From positions 428,774 through 492,773 of the forward strand of contig BQMF02000339.1 of assembly GCA_027922465.2 (NCBI GenBank): a stretch of 64,000 nucleotides of DNA. Reading direction: 5' to 3'. Numbering within the stretch: position 1 is the stretch's first letter; every line of letters starts with the position of its first letter. Position numbers and translations under genes: made by a program. Positions 10,591-23,794 of this stretch are shown here, in pieces. A model generated the notes under the pieces. That model was not told where the DNA came from and did no database searches. It worked only from the letters and a program-made list of their open reading frames with translations. This DNA is from Turritopsis dohrnii (taxonomy: Eukaryota > Cnidaria > Hydrozoa > Anthoathecata > Oceaniidae).

Positions 10591-13500
10591 ATGAATGAAA
10601 AAGAAATAACTGGTGCTCCTGCAAACCCAGGAAATGAAATTATAACAACAGCTTCTTATAAAGTGCAAAATAAACTTGAAGATAGGAACCAAACTAATAA
10701 AACTTCACCATTAGATATTCTTAGTAAACCATTAAATGTCAAAAAAGAGGAAGAATGCTTGACTTCGAAAACAACACAGAACACGGGGCATTTGCCTCTT
10801 GGACCAAGACGAAGTTCATCTCGTTCAATTAAGCGACCCAAATTTGATGACGAACTAGTTGATACTAGCGCCTTGAAACGTAGTTCATCTCGTAAAACAT
10901 CTGAATCTAGTCCATCTGAACCTAAAATTAAGAAGGTAAGTGCAAATCGAAAAGGTGACAATATTACACAAAAATTATTATGCCAAACTATGTAAGGTTA
11001 GTTTACAAGTTGTTAATTATTTCTTGCTAATTTGCAATTATGCTATGGAATTCTAAATGATTTATTTCATGCAAATGTTTTTTATTGGTAATCCAAATAA
11101 CTACAGAAGCCTCCTAATGGTTTGGTACAAAGAAAAATTGACTCTAGCTTTCATAAAAAGTACTAACCTCCTTTTATAAAGGGCTTTTTCACCAGCTTCT
11201 TAACCCGATTTTCCCTCCCTTTGCATTGTAAGTCCATTTTGTTCTGAACTAAGTTGCTTCCAAGCTTCTTCAGTGGGTTGATGAATTGATAAGTAATTTT
11301 CTGTTATGTTACATTCATCATTTCTTTAGGCTCCATCAAAGCAATTGTCACAGTCATCCACAACACCCTTGCAACCAAAGAAGAAGATTAAGAAAATAAA
11401 GGTAATGCTTATCTTATCCATTTAACTTGTTTACTTTTGTTTTTTAATAAACGTTTTGTTGTCTTGATTGCTACCTTTCTACTTTCCCTATCAACTCTTT
11501 TCTTAAAATGCAACAGTAAGAAGATGTTGAAACCTTTTTTTGGAATATGGACTAAAAAGTGATTAAGTTTGCCTAGGGAAAATATAAACCGTAATACACA
11601 GCTATTGTATTGTGGAATTAACCATTTGGGTAATGATAAATGTTGGTATTACTATAATGCCTGTGGTGGAATATTGAAGTTATAGGGAAGAATACAGGAT
11701 TTAATTCAGTGGGAATTATATCGCAAGGTGAGATAGCAGGTCGAAGTAACCAACTTGTCATCCTATTTTTTTATTTTATTTTTGTAACTTGCGAACAAAT
11801 TGTTTGACAAAAGAATTTTTTATCTTTTTAACCTGTTTTTAACATAAAAAAGTATTTTTCCTCTTTTGGAAAAAGAGAAATAATTTGTATGAAATGACAT
11901 GAAAAGTTGACATATATTCTTCTCTTTTCTTGTTATTCTGTGATGATGTACAAGAAAAACACAGATACACTATAAAATCTTAAAACTAACGATGAGGCTA
12001 AATGAAGAAAGTCTATGGGGCTAGTTCGAAAGTTGTTTCACACATAGAAAGATTTTTCTTTGTTATAGTTCTGTTGAGATGTTGGTTTCATAATTAAGGA
12101 ATGAATTTTTTTCATGTGGAACTTGCCCTACCATGTTTTTAGAGTGAGTGTTTTGTTATGTTTGATAAAACGTGTCATAAAACATGTCCTTTTTCCACTT
12201 ATTAAAGAATGATCAATAGACCAACATTTGCAGTAAGAATTTTGCTACCTACACTTATTGCAGTACAGGAGCATGAACAAAACTCTCTCTTATCCCACCA
12301 CAGTAGAGTTGAGCATAGTTCAGTTTTCTTAACTTTGCTTATGTATAAATACTTCATTTTAGCCCAGTCCTGTCCCTATTGATTTTGGAAGATGGCGGCC
12401 AACTGATGACTTGAATTTGATAAATGCAGTTACTCAGGTACTTTTACACGTATATAGTTTTCTGCAATAGTTTTTATTTCTACGTTACGATTTATTACTT
12501 GGCTATATCCTTGTTTATACCACACAAGAAAACAGAAGTCATGTTATTGACAAAAACTCAATTTATTTTGGTATTTCAAAGCTTTGATCGATTCATGTCT
12601 TTTTTGCATCATTTCTCGGCCATTAAATTTTCTCTGTGCTGAAAATGACACTCGAAAGAATGAGGTGCAGCCCAAACACCGAACACTTGCTGACCCAAAC
12701 AAAATTCACAAGGTTTTGCCCCAGGAAGTAATCGATGGTCAATAAATGATTCGTATATTTTGGTTTCCTATGCTATCTAGTGCACTCACTTACTGAACGT
12801 CTAAACAGATGGTTAAACTTCTAATCACTTCACAATTTTTTCATCCCTTAGACCTGCGACCTTCAAACTGTCCACTTAGCTGTTCGATTCTCCTGCAACT
12901 TCACTCTTAAGGAGATACAAGATCGATGGTTTGCTCTGTTATATGATCCACTTGTCTCAAGGTATGAAAGTATAAAAGCTATATTATTTATCAGTTTCCA
13001 TATTTTTCGAGAGTTAAACTTTTTAATTCATTTAGCTTGTAAATATTACTGTTTGTGTTTCTGTAGCACAACGCTCACCAGTTAAAGTATGCAGTTTAGA
13101 TTGAAACATTAAACTGAAATTCACCATTTTAAATCATCACTTGTAAACCTTCTTCTCGCACCAAGAAGCTTGAGTGATACATTAACTGTGTGCTTTCCAG
13201 GTGTACGAATATACCAGGTGTAATAGATTGAATGGATATATATATTTAAGAAAGAACATCCTTTTAAAACCGACACATATTTGGTTACATGTCTTGATTA
13301 GTTGTTATTTAGGTCTATTGCGGAGTTACACTGCAATTTTCCTCTGACCTCAGTAAAATAATAATAAATAAAAAAAGCAATAATAAATATTGCTCTCGCG
13401 TTTCTCTAGACTTGCTCAACAGTCCATGAGAGCATTACCAGCTGATGTAGTCAACGAAATTCTGACCGATGTTCTCTGGTCTAAAGAAGAAGATTCTTTA

Positions 13501-16500
13501 CTTGCTGATATCGATGTGGTAAGTTGGTTTTACCCTTATTGGGTCATTTCAGGGCACCAAACTGTAAAGCCGATTCCTTGGAATGTCCCTCAGACATTTA
13601 GCAATTTCTTCTTGAGCATTGTGATGTCACGTTGCCACAGAGATCAAGTTTGAACGAAAACTTTAAATGGTAATATCTCGGGAACGAAAAATGATTTTTT
13701 GAAAATTCAGAAAGTTACTTTCATCATTTTTGAAACTGTTCGAAATTAATTGTGTTTTTTTTTTCGGAGTCAAATCTCCCTTGAAGAAAGTTTCTGACTA
13801 ATAAACAAAATTTAGTGGAAGCACAAGAGCAATTTCAAGTTTTTTTGATTTTTTTGTAATACTTGTACGTCGTTCAAATGTAAAATAGTTATTTTTGGTT
13901 GCTGATAGAAATTATTGTCTCAATGTTTGACTGCAGATAGAAAAGTGTTATTGATAAAAAAGACAGTTGCTATGACGATATACTACGATCAAAAACTCGA
14001 CAAAAAAAAAAGATTTTGTTACGTTCAGTTTGTAGCAAGTTTTTCACACTGCGCATATTTGGTACTGTTCCACTGGCGATTTCTTCACATAAAAAAGATT
14101 TTATATGCATAGGATCTCCTTGGAAACATCGTGTAAATACCACACAGTTCTACTGGTTAGATATTCCATAACATCATGCGGATGTTGAGTGAAGTCTCTG
14201 GAACAAATAATTGAAAATGATACACAATTCTCTGTAATCCAAACATCAAAGTTGCTGAAAAAAAAGTGTTTTTTTGGAGATTCAAAAGTTTTTTCTTCAA
14301 AAGAAAATAAATATTGGAGGTTCACATGATGGAGATTTGAGTGTGTATGTAATAATATTTTCTGTTTTGAACTATTCTTAGCATTTCACCTGTTCTTCAT
14401 AAAGCAAGGAGGTGTTATTGTAATCGATGAATATGCGTGGTTCTTTCCTCTTTTTCAAAACATACTTTTCTTTATATGTTTCTTCCCTTCAATTGTCCAA
14501 TCTGTAAATTCATAAAATGATCCTTCATTGCAGCACTCTTTCTTATCTTAATGATTATAACAAGTCTTCATAATAAAATAGCTCTGCAGAATAATTTTCC
14601 CTGAAGTAACATGACAGCCGTGCTTTTTTAAGACATATTGCAAGCAACATTCCTTCAACAGTTAAGCGATATGTCATGATACGAATGTCATTTTATGTAG
14701 GCTGCTACGATGGATAAGTGATATATTTATGGATGAGGATATTCGGCTGATGATCGTTTTCCTTCTTATAAGAGACCAAATAAAACATGGTGCAAATACC
14801 TGTTTATCAAGAATCGCCTCGTCACCATGCCTACGATTGTTTCTTTTTTACATATATCTTTATTACTTAGTAATGTTCACTTGTTCTGCAGTGAAATAAC
14901 TAAAAACAATTAGAATCTTAGTCGTGACACGTTGTCTAAACAGAATTTCAGGAAAGTCTATTTAAAGACTTCATCATGTCTTCTGAATTGTCCATTGAAT
15001 TTGGAATCCCTTGCTTTTTGCTGAGATCAGCAAATCTAAGTTGTACCCAATAGTGATTTGGACCGGCGAAAAGGCCCGATCAAAATCTCGTACTAACTCG
15101 TTATAAGTTGCAACAAAGTGACGTCAAACGTTACAACCACGTCAAACAACATCATAATCAACTGAGACCTGAGAAAATCGTGTGTTTTCGAGGGGGTCAG
15201 TATGGTAGCAGATGATCGGAGTTTGTTTTTTTCAAAATTTTTGCAAGCAACTGCTGGAATCCATTAATAGAAACGCCATTCTCCAATCCTTCATTAGGGT
15301 ATCGCAGTGGGATGTTGAAGAGTTTTCCTCACTTTTACTTCTTTTTTGTATCTTCATTTGATCATATTCGTTGTTAGACTCCATTATATATTTTCCTTAT
15401 CATTATCTTCCACTTCAAACATCAAATATTGATATGATCGTGAAATTAAAGCTCAACTAAAGCTTGCTACTTTATCGTTGCTTTTGAAAAGTTTTTCTAT
15501 TCCTGTACATTTGTTAATCATTCTGTTGATCAGTTTATCGATATTGTATCGTATCGATAACGAGGTTTGTTCGTGTTTCTCATTAAAACACCACAGGAAA
15601 ACTTTTGAATCCCATGCTTGTTTTTCCGTTAAAGTTCTATCGACGAGTTGTTGTTACATTGTGAACAATGAAAGTGTCAAACAAGATCCATACCATGGTT
15701 CGTCCACACAAGTGTGACGACACTGCTGAGGTGTTTGTTGATACGAAGCAGACTTGCGATCGACTATTCTCAATCAATTACAGTTTGCCACCTATTGTCC
15801 AAGATTATATGAAGAAAACTGGACGACGAAACGCCATCCAAGATAAAGGCGAACATTTGCAGTTGATGGCCGTGGCGTCGGTCCGCGTATCCTTATCGAA
15901 GAAATAACGATCCGACATGGCGTTCTCATCTCGATGTGTTTGATATCTTGGTGTTATACATATTTTGAACGTGAATGTGGGAAGGAAGAATTGGTTCAAG
16001 ACTCTTTCACTTAAACTTAAAAAAGAAGTATTGTGACCGCCCTCGATAAATAATCTACCGCCCTATGATGGGCGTGACGCATGCACCGTAATAGGCGGTG
16101 ACTAAGTTGTGTGCTGACGTAAGGATTACTGATGGGCGTTTTGAGATGAATCGTATTCATGTTCAAAGTGTCTGGAAAGAGGTTCCTGTACATTTACAAT
16201 TGTAATAATGAACACACAAAATTGTATAATCCGCTTAATATACTTTCCCCGATTTTTCCGTAAAATCCGATCGGGTGGTATAATGGTGGTATAGTGGTAT
16301 AATTTAACATTTAAGTGTTTTTTATTTCATGATTCCAGCGTCAAAGGTTCATTGAGTTTCCGAAATTGCTTCTTGAAAAGTCACAGAATCTTATATACCT
16401 TTTCGGACAAAACAATGTCGGACAAAATTTTCGTCACCTCGACAAAATTTCGTCACTTAAGTCCGACGAAAAATTTTGTCCATTTTAAAAATTTCAAAGC

Positions 16501-19500
16501 AAATGCTAATTCACTCAGATTCACTCGATTTTACTTATTTTCGACCCATCCCACCCCTCCTCTTGAAAATCCACAAGAAATACTTGAAAAATAATAACAA
16601 TGCAGCGTCTGATAGAAATAACTTTATTTCACTTTTCAATGACTATATCTATTTCATCTGATGAATAATCTACAATTTTCGGTGGCTTTTGCTTGATTTT
16701 TGGTCTTATCACTTCATTGTCACTCTCTTGCTGATTTTCCTCATCGCTAAGATTGTTTCCATCTTTTTCATCTTCGTCATCTATGATTGGTGGTCTCCTC
16801 TTCTTTTTCGGTTTAATAGTCTCACTGCTTTCTTCCTCGCCGTTTTCCTCTTCAATAACAAAGTTTATCTCGTCATCCTTTTCTTCATCATCCTCATCCT
16901 CTGTACTTTTGCTACCTTCAAAGTCCCACGAGTAAAGTTTTGTGAGAAAATCTTTCATCTTTTTGGTGTGTTACATATCTGGGACTTTTAAAATTCAGCA
17001 ATAAAGGTATCTCTAAGCCACCTGCTGCGATAGGCGAGGGTCTGTATTGCGTAGAAAGGACATGCCCGTCAACTTTTCCACCTTCTTCTTTCAGAAAATG
17101 GTACACGTGCCTTGAAATTTCCCGTGGAATGTGACCAACTGTGTTTCACTTGTTACATTTTAGGAAATTCTGGAAAAATGGTGTTTTCCCACTTATAGTG
17201 CTTTAAAATACCCAATTACGCACTCGTTAAACGTGTGTATGCTTGTAAACGTGTATGGTATGCTTGTAATTTTTATGAAAACAAAATAAGAAACGTTATT
17301 TGGGGAAAAAATGCACGTTTTGAAATTTTTGATTTGGACAAAATTTTTCGTCGGACATAATTTTTCGTCGGACTAAATTTTTGTTGGACAAAAATATTCG
17401 TCGGGCTAAATTTTCGTCACCTCCGGAAAATTTCGTCACTTTTGTCCGACATTGTTTTGTCCGATATGGTAATTAATATTGAACCAAAGGGTTGGAAAGA
17501 AAGTCGTATTTTCACAACTGGAAAAGCATTTCTCAAACGACAATACAATTTATTATTATTGTACCGTGACGTGGAAAGTTTCAATACCGTTCCCACAACA
17601 CAAGATATAATATGAAACTTACAAGCTGGGTGGATTTGCGTGCTGTTCTATGAAATTTCGTGTTAGGTTACATGATTTTAAGTAATCAGGCGAGCCGAGC
17701 AAAATCACAAAACGATTTTGGGGCTAGTTTGAATAAGCTCGAACGAATTCCACTATTTCTTTGAAAAGCTTTTTTCACATGCACGTAAAATTTTACGTAA
17801 GCTCTTACGACTAGAATAATGTTCATTCATTCTCTTCTTAAGGGAAAGTTTTCGTAAGGTCTTACGGACGCTCGTAGCGATTTTAAAGCTTTTTTCACAT
17901 GCACGTAGTTTTTGTCGTAACACCAAACGAACTTTTTTTCGTAAGTTCTTACCACGAAAAAATGCCTTGACCTATATTTTCATTCACATGCATTGACGAA
18001 CTACGCATGCTCAAACCTCAAACTTCAAACTCTTGATAGCCGAGATCTTTGATAGGCGGGATGAAAATTTTATCATGTAATCGCTTCGTCCCGGTCAACC
18101 GGTTTGAGGTTTGAGCATGCGTAGTTTGTCAAAACTTCTAAACACAAACAGAGCTTTTTGTCCCGTCCCGCTTAAACGGAATGAAAATTTTGCATATAGC
18201 ACCGAGTTGAAATTCCTCTCTGCAAGGCGGGATGAAATTTCATCCCGGCTATCTGGGATCATGTAACCAGCCCCTGAACAAGTAACTCCGAATATGACTC
18301 AGTCTAGGTCCACTTCCCATAAAGGAAAAGTGCAAATAACAATAAAAACTGTGATACCTCCGCCGACATCGTTTCTCAAAGTAAAAGCAACAGTACAAAA
18401 GCTGTTGCAAGTGTGCAGATGCTGCTTGTATTGTTATTGACGAAGAGTAATAAATAAATCCTTCAATAACCTCGACTTCTTTCCTTCTTCATTTTCCAAA
18501 CGTTTTGTAAAGACGAGAAGACATGGTAACCGAATGATTTTTATCTTTTGGCCTTTCATCCTTTTATGTTGGTTTCTCCGCCCTCCGACTAGGTAGTTTA
18601 TACGAGACGCATGTATTTCTCTGACGTCACTGAACATCAATATGCGGTCATACGATGGCTCCTAATCAGCTGACACGCTGCTTTTAAAGCAAAACGATTG
18701 GAGTGTCAAGAAGGCTTGAGTTGATGGTACATTTGATAGGCTTAAATGGGAGCATCAATTGATGTGAGTTAATGTCAATATGCTTATCATGCAAACTTGT
18801 ATGTTCTGACGCCATAGGATGATGAACCAACTGTTGAAGATTTTCAGAAAGTACTGGAGAAGAATATTGAAATGTTTCACAAGAGTCGCACCGCAACAAC
18901 ACTTCATCATCACTGGCTACTTTTACGCCATTATCAACTTCTGACATGTCAAACAGGTTTGCAATTGTTTCGACTGTTACGTCAGACTTTAATCGTTTCG
19001 CTTGCATGCAAAATGTTTTTATTGAGTTTTATTTCTCAAATAAATACAAATATAAATATACATGGCAGGTCGAAATTAACTCGCCATGTATCCAGTGCTT
19101 ATCATGATGTATTTCCAATAAAAAAAAACCTCGCAGCCCTTTTTTTGTCTTCCTTTAATTGGCAAGTTAGGGTTTCACAGTAAGTGATGTTTTAGACGAA
19201 GCATTTTGAAATGATCGTACGATTTGTATAGTGGTTATGTTATGGAGACCACTATCTCGTTAATTTGTTGTTTATCATTTCTTCTTCCTTTATTCAACTA
19301 GCTAAAAGTAATTTACTTAGTGGTGGCGCAAGCACGCTAGCTGAGATGGAATCTAAAATTGTCGACGATCAGATCAAGTAAGACTTTTGTGTGTTAACAG
19401 GTATCATTTATGTTTGTTCATATTTCGACCAAAAACACTTAAAAACAATAATGTTCGTCGTTGAATTTCCAGCGGTCCTGAAAATGATGCGTTGAACCAG

Positions 19501-21558
19501 GAGATATGTTACACTGATCGATGCCACAAAAGAGAAATCAAACGATTGGAAAGAGAGATTACCCAATGGGAAATTATGATTGAAAAGTCTGGCTATGTAG
19601 AAGGTACGTCTCTGAAAATGTATACCAAGTTGCATCAGCAAGCGAATAAAAATTTCCAATAGATCTATTGGATGTTTTTGATAGTGTCCAGCTGTTTGAT
19701 GTAGTGATCGTTGTATTCGTGTATAGTGACGTGTGTAGTGATCAGTGTAGTGACGTGTGTAGTGACGGATGTAGTGACGTGTGTAGTGACGTGTGTAGTG
19801 ATCAGTATAGTGACGTGTGTTTTCTAGTCATAACAATGAAGTATTTACAGATTTAGAGTTATGTTCATTTGGAGAAGATACGATTGCCACACTGAAGGGG
19901 AGAGTGTTAAAATACCACATGAAAACCGATGAAGTAAGTTCTCTTCCGTGTGTGCTTCAATGTGTACTGTTCATCTCCGAAATACTCTAAGCATATTAGC
20001 TTTAACCAAGTCGAGAAAATCATAAAAAAATTTGCCCACTGGGTAAGAGATAGTTGCATGAATGATGCAACAATAAATACTAGCGCCCCATATTTTGTTA
20101 AAATCCACGCTCAAACGTTCACAAATATGCTATTGAACCAATTAAGAATTCAAGGTCAACATACAGTAGGGCGCAAAAAGTGGTGGTCCCTTGCTTTGCA
20201 AATTAGGTAAAACTATTTTGACGCGAATAATTTATGTATTAACGAAATGAAAAACCGTCAGCCGAAATATATTTCTGGCGTATTGTAATTTGATTGCGTA
20301 GCGGATGTTGGTAAAGCTACACCGGAACATTTCGAGATCTACAGAAATATGAAAGTCATTATTTCATTTTGTTTTTAGATTATTATTGGAAGAAGTTCTC
20401 CAAGCAATAAAGTTGATGTTGATTTGTCAATTGAGGGACCTGCTTTGAAGATATCTCGGAAACAGGTCAGGAAATTCTTGTTAGGAATATACATTCATTT
20501 TCAATTGTGGAATGAAGGCTTTGTTTTTATTATTTATTTATTTATTTATTTACGAATGTTTACCCAGGATAGCCTCTTCAGTTCCTTAAGGTACTGTTAT
20601 CAATGAGGATCCTGCGAAGGAGGTTCTAGAGCATTTAAAGCCCCCATTTGGGCTACGGAAGGTGTTTTAACAACCATCCTAGACATCATTCCTACTCTCT
20701 TGCTGAGTGCTAAGCAGAGAGGAGTGATTCACACTCTTATAGTCGCTGGCATGACTCGCTTGGGGATTGAACCCGCGACCTCCCGAACAGGAACGCTAAC
20801 TAGTATAATAATGTCGTGTTGTTTTCGTTTAAGCTGTTTAAGTTTTCATATGATTTATTGTTTCCTCGTAACATGTTTCCGAATGATCTGTAATTATTTT
20901 AGTTTTCTCGTTAGGACCAGGTGTAAACATTTTGATGGGAAAGTTTACATCAATTATGTAGGATGGAGGGTGAGAAAGGTCTCATTCGGCATCAGTTAAT
21001 AACGCTAAAGTCGAATTTGTCCGAATAAACCGAATTTGTCCGCATGCGTCCTAGCCTAACCGTAACCCTAACTGGTTATACATGTAAATAATATACCGAT
21101 GCAAAATGCGAAATAACGGTCCCTATTATTTTCAACATGATGCAGGTCCAATCTGATCACTGATTTATTAATTGATTTTTAAGTTGATTTATTTGTTCGA
21201 ATCGTTTGTTCTATATTTCACGTTCATGGAATTTACGTTCATTCTTTATAGGGCGTCATTACATTCACAGAGGACTCGTTCGTACTGTTGAACTGCGGGA
21301 AACGCCCGTTTTATGTTAACGGCGAGCCGTTGTTGAGTGGATTCAGTACAAAACTTATGAATAACAGTGTTTTAGAGGTATAGCCTTCAGTTATCAGAGG
21401 TTTGAAGAAGTAGTTTCTGATATTTTTCAATTTTTGAGTTTCTATTATCTTAATTGATCTGGTTTTAGATTTACTGTTTGAAGTTGCTGTTTATCGTTAA
21501 TCCGAAACTCATTAACGGCGAAAATATCGAACGAACGCGGCAAACTGACAGCACGTGA
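10591..21558 (+). CDS. MCRS1: Microspherule protein 1 homologue (12 exons)
   Basis: The spliced model is 10591-10935, 11330-11401, 12363-12437, 12852-12961, 13410-13518, 18818-18956, 19302-19377, 19473-19603, 19851-19933, 20379-20465, 21252-21377, 21469-21558. Every junction is GT/AG and phases match, giving 480 residues (human about 462). MCRS1 is a nuclear scaffold subunit of the NSL histone acetyltransferase and INO80 complexes. Residues 1-139 are basic and Ser-rich. Exons 3-5 encode the MCRS N-domain (PIDFGRWRPTDD, LKEIQDRWFALLYDP, LPADVVNEIL). Exon 8 is a charged coiled coil (KREIKRLEREITQWE). Exons 10-12 (from residue 381) encode the FHA domain (VDLSIEGPALKISRKQG, RPFYVNGEPLLSG). Intron 5 is 5.3 kb and filled with repeats. 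The far N-terminus and any 5' untranslated exon are uncertain. Confidence 0.9.
16404..17463. mobile_element. DNA element with TIRs, carrying an acidic ORF
   Basis: The ends are inverted copies of CGGACAAAACAATGTCGG. Further inward both ends repeat the motif GTCGGAC-AAAATTTTTCGTC several times in inverted orientation, so the TIRs are 80-120 bp and internally repetitive. The flanks (CTTTT on the left, ATATGG on the right) show no clear target duplication. The interior carries a minus-strand acidic ORF and an adjoining ORF. No transposase is recognised, so it is probably non-autonomous. Confidence 0.7.
16629..17106 (-). CDS. Unrecognised ORF pair, acidic C-terminal part
   Basis: Two overlapping minus-strand frames inside the TIR element. 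The first (17106-16918) includes GKVDGHVLSTQYRPSPIAAG and looks coding-like. The second (16958-16629, 109 codons) is very acidic with Lys/Arg-Pro-Pro patches (KKKRRPPIIDDEDEKDG). The overlap is one frame change or a short missed intron. I do not recognise the protein. It could be a captured host fragment or an element-encoded accessory protein. The acidic part is low complexity, so its length alone is weak evidence for a gene. Confidence 0.35.
17995..18130. repeat. Inverted-repeat element (MITE-like)
   Basis: Arms GACGAACTACGCATGCTCAA...(17995-18023) and ...TTGAGCATGCGTAGTTTGTC (18102-18130) are near-perfect inverted copies of about 29 bp around a 78-bp centre. Located in MCRS1 intron 5. Confidence 0.75.
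19720..19820. repeat. Tandem repeat, 12-bp GTGTAGTGACGT unit
   Basis: About eight degenerate copies of a 12-bp unit (GTGTAGTGACGT, with GTGTAGTGATCA variants) in MCRS1 intron 8, ending about 30 bp before the exon 9 acceptor. The ORF across it is an artefact of the repeat. Confidence 0.85.
20525..20805 (-). mobile_element. tRNA-derived SINE, minus strand
   Basis: Read on the minus strand, GGTCGCGGGTTCAATCCCC is a good tRNA-type B box near the start. A body of about 200 bp follows, then the ending GGCTATCCTGGGTAAACATT and a (TAAA)n tail, seen here as TTTA repeats at 20525-20552. Box B plus a short-repeat tail is the standard SINE layout. The A box is not clear, so the 5' end may be truncated. 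It lies in MCRS1 intron 10 in antisense orientation. Confidence 0.75.
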
Positions 21559-22053
21559 ATATAGCCGTCACAAGATCCAAGGATTTATCGGTTACCGTGT
21601 ATTTTCAAGATAATTGCCTGCCAACGTCCCAGTGTTAGATTAATCCATCTTCGGTAAAGCTATATGCTTGTATTAGATGTTTTTACCATGGTTGCCATGT
21701 TGTCATATTGGTTGAAACATAGAAAAACACTCCGCCATGGATTTCTGCACAACCTACAAATTATTATCGGTCACGTCAGTTTGGCTGGATATTATTCGTT
21801 ATTATTATTACTTTGAGGACAGATGGATGCGATGATACGAATACAGAATAAGAACCTCGAGTCCATGTTTAATGTTTTATTTTCCGTTTGACGTACCTCT
21901 TGTCACGTGGGAGATTACGTCATCACTGTTTTCATTAGGGTAAAGTCAGCGAAATAGATTGGTTTTAATGTTTGTTATAGAACATACAACATTTTGTGCT
22001 GTCAGTTTTATCTCCCCTATTCTAATTTCTATCGCCTTTGCTCCCCGTCTATA
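21559..22053. other. Convergent 3' ends of MCRS1 and the secreted-protein gene
   Basis: Noncoding 495 bp between two stop codons facing each other. A minus-strand AATAAA at about 21880 (TTTATT on plus) can serve the secreted-protein gene. No clear canonical signal for MCRS1 was picked out. Confidence 0.45.
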
Positions 22054-23794
22054 TTATTGGAGAGAAATTTTCGGAATTTCGGGAATGTGTGATACTGGTG
22101 AAATATCATTCAGTTTTTGTAAGCTTAGCGAAGATGGTTCTAGCGTTTTCATCTTCTCAAAGTTTAAGTTCGTTTCGATTGGTTTTATAACAGATGACTC
22201 CATGTTGATGTTCCAGTCTTTTCCTGGTAGCATGGTGTGCATTAACGGGCTGATATCTGGGATTGGTGCTTTAGGTGTCTTGCTCCTTAAAAAACTGACG
22301 CCAGCTCCGTTTAAATTTGTCGACGTTTTGATATCGACACTGTCGTTATTGGTTAGATTCCTGTCGATCGCTTCGTTGTTATGCTCACCACGGGCGTAAC
22401 TACTAGAATTTGTGGCGGTGGTATTTCCTGGCGTTGCGAGTGCGGAATAATTTCCAGTACTACCAACTACCCAATTCGTGGTATTTTGTGAATGTTTTTT
22501 TGAGTGGCCGAACAAATCAGTGGATTTATTTTGCGATGTAGAGTTCGCACGAAACGTTGGGATGAAGCTTTTATCTTCCCCTTCTATAGAGCGATCCGGT
22601 TGTGGATGTATCGGCTCAATGTTTTCGATGCTTTGTATTCGCTCAATAGGCGAGATCGGTTCTATAGGTTCCAGTGGCTCTATTCCTCCGATCGGAGAAA
22701 TCGGGGAAATACCATCAGGAAATGGTTCTGGTTCGATTTCATTTGTATCTGGTTTTACGTAATACATCTCTTCCTTTGTTCCTCGATGGAACTTTTCGAA
22801 ACCCGTGCTTGAAGCCAGATGAACTGCGTTACTGTGATCGGTGTTTTCATCTATCGTCTTTTTCGACGCCTGTTTATCGTTGCCTTTATGAGGATTACGC
22901 TTAAAACCAAATACATGTCGGAATTTTTTAAAACCAGGCAGTTTCGGAAGACGAAAGTTTCGGAAGCCATGTTGCCGGTTACCGAACCTGACTGTAGCGT
23001 CTTGCCTGATCCTGACATTTGTGTTGTGTGTGTATGAACCATCATGAGTTAACAGAACGAATGGAATGTTCTGGTGGCCACGTTTTCTTGCAGTGTTAGT
23101 CGAAATTCCCGACACTTTAGCTGACGGATACAGCTTATGTTCTATTGACGTGTATACGTGACGTTTTAGTGCAGGATGTGTTGATTTTCGGTTGGTATGT
23201 TGGATTGACGTCTTTTTATTCTCATGAAGTCGTGAAATAAAATCTCGATATCGACGATGGATGTCGCTGTTCTGTCGTGTTGTGGTGACTTTTGAATAAT
23301 GTTTTTCGACAAATTCTAGAACATTACAAAAATTCTAAAGTATTAGAAAATGACTTCATTCATATTTAGATGCTGAAGTGTCAAAAATTGTCCTAGATAG
23401 ACAATGCTAACTAATGCAAAGACGACACCACATCTGACCCAAGCATCAAATGTAACATCACATGTATTCAACAATCAATCAGCGTAGTGCAACGAAGCCA
23501 AGTAAGAAATTTTGTGGCATGTCAAAAGATTGTAGTTTTTTCTTTGACTTCTTTTGACTCGCATTTCATCAAAAATTACATAACCAAGGTGATCTTGTCA
23601 TATTTTAATTCTGACGGAGCATAGCCTTTTCTGTTCACACACAAACTTTTGTGGCCAGAAATCGGTAGGGGAGAGTTATTGAGTGTGAAACTAAAAAAAA
23701 CCCTTACATTACCTTGTTCTTGTGGTGCATCTGTAATAGCTGCCATGACAACACAGGATAAGAATGGTAAGAGAACAATAGCTAAAACTACCAT
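22054..23794 (-). CDS. Secreted protein with Pro-Ile/Glu-Pro repeats (2 exons)
   Basis: Exon 1 is 23794-23713 and exon 2 is 23315-22054 on the minus strand. The donor GTAATG and acceptor TTCTAG agree and the phase matches, giving 447 residues. Exon 1 encodes a signal peptide (MVVLAIVLLPFLSCVVMAA, cleavage likely near residue 19). The mature part starts basic (KRHVYTS, ARKRGHQN, RLPKLPGFKKFRHVFGFKR) with possible dibasic processing sites. It then has a degenerate repeat (ISPISPIGGIEPLEPIEPIS, then further EPI units), and ends Ser/Thr/Asn-rich with several N-x-S/T sites. No known domain is recognised. It could be an extracellular matrix or structural protein, or a peptide precursor; function is unknown. 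It is convergent with MCRS1. Confidence 0.65.

Larger units (their letters stand above)
13519..18817 (+). other. MCRS1 intron 5, repeat-rich
   Basis: A 5.3-kb intron. It contains the TIR element at 16404-17463 and the inverted-repeat element at 17995-18130. A short direct repeat (AAGCTTTTTTCACATGCACGTA) occurs near 17767 and 17886. An ORF of about 75 codons at 15678-15907 was not recognised and shows no clear coding support. Otherwise AT-rich and featureless. Confidence 0.5.

Noticed and set aside
22478..23037. Plus-strand ORFs over the secreted-protein gene
   Set aside because: They are antisense shadows created by the Pro/Ile/Glu repeat codons on the minus strand.
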